Below the pieces are notes generated by a model. The model was not told where the DNA came from and did not search any database. It worked only from the letters and a program-made list of their open reading frames with translations. Source: CAZQFV01 sp964613665 (lineage in GTDB: Bacteria > Chloroflexota > Chloroflexia > DTKN01). Taken from it: a stretch of DNA of 64,000 bases. The position numbers were made by a program, and so were the translations under genes. Within the stretch, counting starts at the first letter, position 1; each line of letters starts with the position of its first letter. The stretch lies in NCBI GenBank assembly GCA_964613665.1, contig CAZTIG010000004.1, positions 1 through 64,000 on the forward strand, given 5' to 3'. Below, piece after piece: positions 61,146 to 64,000 of this stretch.

Positions 61146-61155
61146 GAAAAAAGAC

Positions 61156-61311
61156 GTTGCCCCGCATCCTCTCCATCTTCGGCACCCGCCCCGAGGCCAC
61201 CAAGCCGGGCCCAGCCGTGCACTCTGGCACCTGCGTCCCCGCCCAGCATCGCCAGATTCTGGGCCAGGTCCCGGGCTGCCCCTGCCAATCCTTGCTGGGA
61301 CTCTCACTATG
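61156..61311 (+). pseudogene. Decayed wecB N-terminal fragment
   Basis: From TTG 61156 the frame reads LSIFGTRPEATKPGP and later CVPAQHRQILGQV, which align with LTIFGTRPEAIKLAP and CVTAQHRQMLDQV of the intact wecB at 62,236 after an internal deletion. The frame ends at about 61,312 without the rest of the enzyme. A duplicated, broken remnant. Confidence 0.75.
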
Positions 61312-62235
61312 AGCGATTTGGATCGGTTCTGCCCGATCTGTGGGCATTCGGACAGTGTCCCCCTGTTCTACCCTGCGCATTCCCCCGGCCCGTTAGTACG
61401 CTGCTCATCCTGCGGACTCGTCTATGTGTCCCGCCTGCAGGACAGGCATGCCATCATCTCCGCCCCAGTGATCGGAGAACTGGCTGCAGGGATAGTGACC
61501 AGCACACGGCTGGAAGACCTCGACGGATGCTGGGAGATAGCCGCTCTGCCGGGCCGCGAAGCCGAGCGACCGGCTTTGCGCCGCAACGCGCTCGCGGCGC
61601 TGCGGCGCATACAGCGGTACGCGCAACCTCCCGGCGTGCTCCTCGACTTTGGCTGCGGGTGGGGCTTTTTCCTGGAAGTGTGCCAAGAAGCAGGTTGGAA
61701 GCCCTATGGACTGGAGCCGCTTCCCGGCCACGCCGTCTATGCCCGCGCCCGGGTCGGTGCCACTGTTGTCACCGACATCCTGCGCGAGGACACCTTTCCT
61801 CCCCGTGCGTTCGATGTAATCACTGCGTTTCAAGTATTCGAGCACCTGCCTGATCCCGCCGGCGATCTGGACCGGCTGTGGCAGTGCCTCAAACCAGGAG
61901 GCATCATCCTGATCGAGGTTCCCAACATCGCTACGCTGGGCGTGTCCCTGCTAGGGAAACGCCACCGCCATTTCACCGCTGACCACCTGAACTTCTTCTC
62001 GCCAACTACTCTGAAGACGTTGTTGCACAAGACAGGTTTCTTGATCCTGGATGTCTACCACCCCACCCGCTGGATGACCCTGCGCCATCTGGCTGTAGAC
62101 TGGGGAACCCGCGCCCTGCCAGAGCGGGCCGCCCACACCCTTGGCCGGCTGCTGCAACACAGCCACATGGAGCGCGCCATTGTGCCGATGAACATCCGCG
62201 ACATCATTGCCGCCATCGCTCGCAAGGAGCCATAG
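61309..62235 (+). CDS. Class I SAM methyltransferase with N-terminal zinc ribbon
   Basis: 308 residues. N-terminal CPICG (residue 8) and CSSCG (32) pairs form a zinc ribbon, as in NDP-hexose C-methyltransferase-like proteins; SAM motif LLDFGCGWGFFLEVCQEAG near 109 and FDVITAFQVFEHLPDP near 167. Lies between the wecB remnant and the intact wecB, so it seems inserted between or duplicated with them. Confidence 0.86.
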   Translation: MSDLDRFCPICGHSDSVPLFYPAHSPGPLVRCSSCGLVYVSRLQDRHAIISAPVIGELAAGIVTSTRLEDLDGCWEIAALPGREAERPALRRNALAALRRIQRYAQPPGVLLDFGCGWGFFLEVCQEAGWKPYGLEPLPGHAVYARARVGATVVTDILREDTFPPRAFDVITAFQVFEHLPDPAGDLDRLWQCLKPGGIILIEVPNIATLGVSLLGKRHRHFTADHLNFFSPTTLKTLLHKTGFLILDVYHPTRWMTLRHLAVDWGTRALPERAAHTLGRLLQHSHMERAIVPMNIRDIIAAIARKEP

Positions 62236-63366
62236 TTGCTGCGCGCCCTCACCATCTTCGGCACCCGCCCCGAGGCCATCAAACTGGCCCCGGTCGTCCG
62301 CGAGCTCAGGCGGCACCGCGACCGGTTCGTCTCCCGCGTCTGCGTCACCGCCCAGCACCGCCAGATGCTCGATCAGGTGCTGGACCTCTTCGGCATCGTC
62401 CCCGACCTCGACCTGGACCTGATGCAGCCGGACCAGTCCCCCTCCCAGGTTGCCGCCGCCGTGCTGGAACGGCTCGATGGGCTCCTTCAGGAGGAAGAGC
62501 CCGACTGGGTCCTGGTCCAGGGCGACACCACCACCGTCATGGCCGCCAGCATCGCCGCCTACCACCGCCGCATCCGCATCGGCCACGTCGAGGCCGGCCT
62601 GCGCACCGGCGACAAGTGGCAGCCCTTTCCCGAGGAGATGAACCGCAAGATCGCCGACCACCTGAGCGACCTCCTCTTCGCCCCCACCCCTCGCGCCCGC
62701 GACAACCTGCTCGCCGAAGGCCTCCCCGCCGAGCGCATCCTCGTCACAGGCAATACAGTGATCGATGCGCTGCTCTGGGTGGCAGCACAGCCTTTTGACC
62801 CAGCGGCGCTCAACTTTCGAACGTTCGAACGTTCGAACGTTCAAACGTTTCCGAGTTCCAACGTGCGAACGCTCCTGGTCACCGCCCACCGCCGCGAGTC
62901 CTTCGGCCGGCCGCTGCGCGCCATCTGCGCCGCCCTGCGCGCCCTGGCCCGCCGCGGCGACGTCCAGATCGTCTACCCCGTGCACCGTAATCCCAATGTC
63001 TGGGACGTGGTCCACGACGAGCTGGACGGCGAGCCCGGGGTGACGCTGCTCCCGCCGGTGGACTATCGCGCGCTGGTCTACCTCATGCAGCACTGCGCGT
63101 TGGTACTGACCGATTCCGGGGGCATCCAGGAGGAGGCGCCGGCGCTGGGCAAGCCGGTCCTGGTACTGCGCGAGGTGACCGAGCGGCCCGAGGGCGTGGA
63201 GGCCGGCACGGCCCGCGTCGTCGGCACCGACCCGGAGAGGATCGTCGCCGAGGCCGGCCGGCTGCTGGACGACCCGGCGGCCTACGCCGCCATGGCCCAG
63301 GCGGTCAACCCCTACGGCGACGGCCACGCTGCGGAGCGCATCGTGACCACGCTGCTGGGGAGCTGA
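62236..63366 (+). CDS. wecB: UDP-N-acetylglucosamine 2-epimerase (non-hydrolysing)
   Basis: 376 residues from TTG 62236, directly after the previous stop. IFGTRPEAIKLAP at 6-18, VQGDTTTVMAA near 95, HVEAGLRTGD near 117, EEMNRKIAD near 132, LVTAHRRESFG near 214, and TDSGGIQEEAPALGKP near 292 are family active-site blocks. It makes UDP-ManNAc, which would feed the dehydrogenase at 34,886. A 56-bp octamer array (62,814-62,869) adds ~19 residues before LVTAHRRE. Confidence 0.93.
   Translation: MLRALTIFGTRPEAIKLAPVVRELRRHRDRFVSRVCVTAQHRQMLDQVLDLFGIVPDLDLDLMQPDQSPSQVAAAVLERLDGLLQEEEPDWVLVQGDTTTVMAASIAAYHRRIRIGHVEAGLRTGDKWQPFPEEMNRKIADHLSDLLFAPTPRARDNLLAEGLPAERILVTGNTVIDALLWVAAQPFDPAALNFRTFERSNVQTFPSSNVRTLLVTAHRRESFGRPLRAICAALRALARRGDVQIVYPVHRNPNVWDVVHDELDGEPGVTLLPPVDYRALVYLMQHCALVLTDSGGIQEEAPALGKPVLVLREVTERPEGVEAGTARVVGTDPERIVAEAGRLLDDPAAYAAMAQAVNPYGDGHAAERIVTTLLGS
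62814..62869. repeat. Octamer array (CGTTCGAA) inside wecB
   Basis: Seven 8-base units in frame, coding for R/T/F/E/S/N/V-rich residues just before the LVTAHRRE block. Confidence 0.92.
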
Positions 63367-64000
63367 TGGCTGGGATCGATTCCTGGGCCCTGCGCGAGGT
63401 CCGCGAGCGGCGCCTGCTGCTCGACCGCTGCGATGCCTGGCTCTTTGAGGAGATGGAGCCCTCTATCGGCGCACGCGTGCTCGAGGTCGGCTGCGGCCAC
63501 GGCAACCTTACGGCCCACCTGCTCTCCCGAGACCTGGTGGTCGGTCTGGATATCTCCGCCGAGAGCATAGCCATCTTCCGACAGCGCTTCGCCGCGCACC
63601 CCCATGTCCACGCCGTCGCTCAGGACATCACTTCGGCCGAGGTCCTCGAGTTGGCCCGGTTCGAGTTCGATACAGCCATCGCCCTCAACGTCCTCGAACA
63701 TATCGCTGCGGAAGAAGTGGCGCTGGGGAATCTCGCCCGCCTGCTGCCACCAGGCGGCAGGGTCATCGTCATCGTCCCAGCGCTCCCCGGCCTGTTTGGC
63801 ACCATGGACCAGTCCATCGGCCACCAGCGCCGCTACACCGCGGCGACGCTGGGACGGTCTCTGGAGCAGGCTGGCTTCAGCATCCAACGGCTGCGTTACT
63901 ACAACCTGCCCGGAATCGTCGGCTGGTGGCTCAACGGCCGGCTGCTGCGGCGGCAGGTTCCACCGAAAGGCCAGTTGCGCCTCTTCAACCGCCTGGTGCC
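63366..64000 (+). CDS. Class I SAM methyltransferase, cut by the window end
   Basis: At least 211 residues; ATG 63366 overlaps the wecB stop by one base (TGATG). SAM motif VLEVGCGHGNLTAHL near residue 41, VVGLDISAES near 61, and FDTAIALNVLEHIAAEEV near 104; RLLPPGGRVIVIVPALPGLFG follows. Likely methylates a sugar or lipid intermediate. The 3' end is missing. Confidence 0.85.
   Translation, partial: MAGIDSWALREVRERRLLLDRCDAWLFEEMEPSIGARVLEVGCGHGNLTAHLLSRDLVVGLDISAESIAIFRQRFAAHPHVHAVAQDITSAEVLELARFEFDTAIALNVLEHIAAEEVALGNLARLLPPGGRVIVIVPALPGLFGTMDQSIGHQRRYTAATLGRSLEQAGFSIQRLRYYNLPGIVGWWLNGRLLRRQVPPKGQLRLFNRLV

Noticed and set aside
1..64000. tRNA or rRNA genes
   Set aside because: No cloverleaf arms with a T-loop GTTCGAAtC-type box in the right context and no rRNA-like sequence; GTTCGAA strings at 34-37 kb and 62.8 kb belong to octamer arrays.

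Overview
The window looks like the chromosome of a GC-rich Chloroflexota bacterium (Anaerolineae-like). This is inferred from protein style, not from a marker gene: Thr/Pro-rich stalks with TP repeats on several secreted proteins, single-membrane surface anchoring (one LPATG-type sorting signal), palindromic REP elements with a RAYT-type transposase, and many degenerate 7- and 8-base tandem arrays. No rRNA or tRNA was recognised. Promoters are very regular: TTGnnn, a 17-base spacer and TAtAAT-like boxes, several with an extended TGTGG before the -10.

Positions 1-25,700 are a mosaic of short operons on both strands. In order they hold: a membrane glycosyltransferase, a GT2 and an MFS exporter; a minus-strand set (CMD/AhpD-like protein, endonuclease III, histidine phosphatase, 2'-5' RNA ligase-like protein); acylphosphatase; a YhaM-like HD nuclease; an unknown protein with a transaldolase-like enzyme; a TPR-like membrane protein with a GH18 protein; undecaprenyl-diphosphatase; a giant secreted protein (GxGYxYP-like, beta-propeller, cohesin-like and dockerin modules) followed by PgeF and YggS homologues; a DUF3795-like protein; a cobalamin-riboswitch operon; RadC; and a histidine kinase.

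The cobalamin operon (about 20,131-23,684, minus strand) is the most interesting system. A B12 aptamer and intrinsic terminator precede a secreted, LPATG-anchored alpha/alpha-barrel repeat protein, then a CobO adenosyltransferase, then a secreted membrane-anchored DUF4430-like protein, then an endonuclease III relative. The two secreted proteins resemble the two halves of animal transcobalamin/intrinsic factor, which suggests surface B12 capture coupled to adenosylation.

Positions 26,000-64,000, all plus strand, form one large cell-surface polysaccharide locus. It holds a Wzz/BY-kinase fusion, a DUF4012-TPR protein, a B12-binding-type radical SAM protein, a NusG/UpxY-like antiterminator, nucleotide-sugar enzymes (UDP-sugar dehydrogenase, WecB, two epimerases with zinc-ribbon-like inserts), a Wzm/Wzt ABC exporter, a Wzy-like polymerase, about ten glycosyltransferases, methyltransferases and acyltransferases. 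Most genes are coupled by ATGA or GTGA overlaps. Three genes (47.8, 50.1 and 51.7 kb) each carry a one-base frameshift, and a decayed wecB fragment lies upstream of the intact wecB. Tandem 7- and 8-mer arrays sit between genes and also inside reading frames, where they lengthen the proteins.
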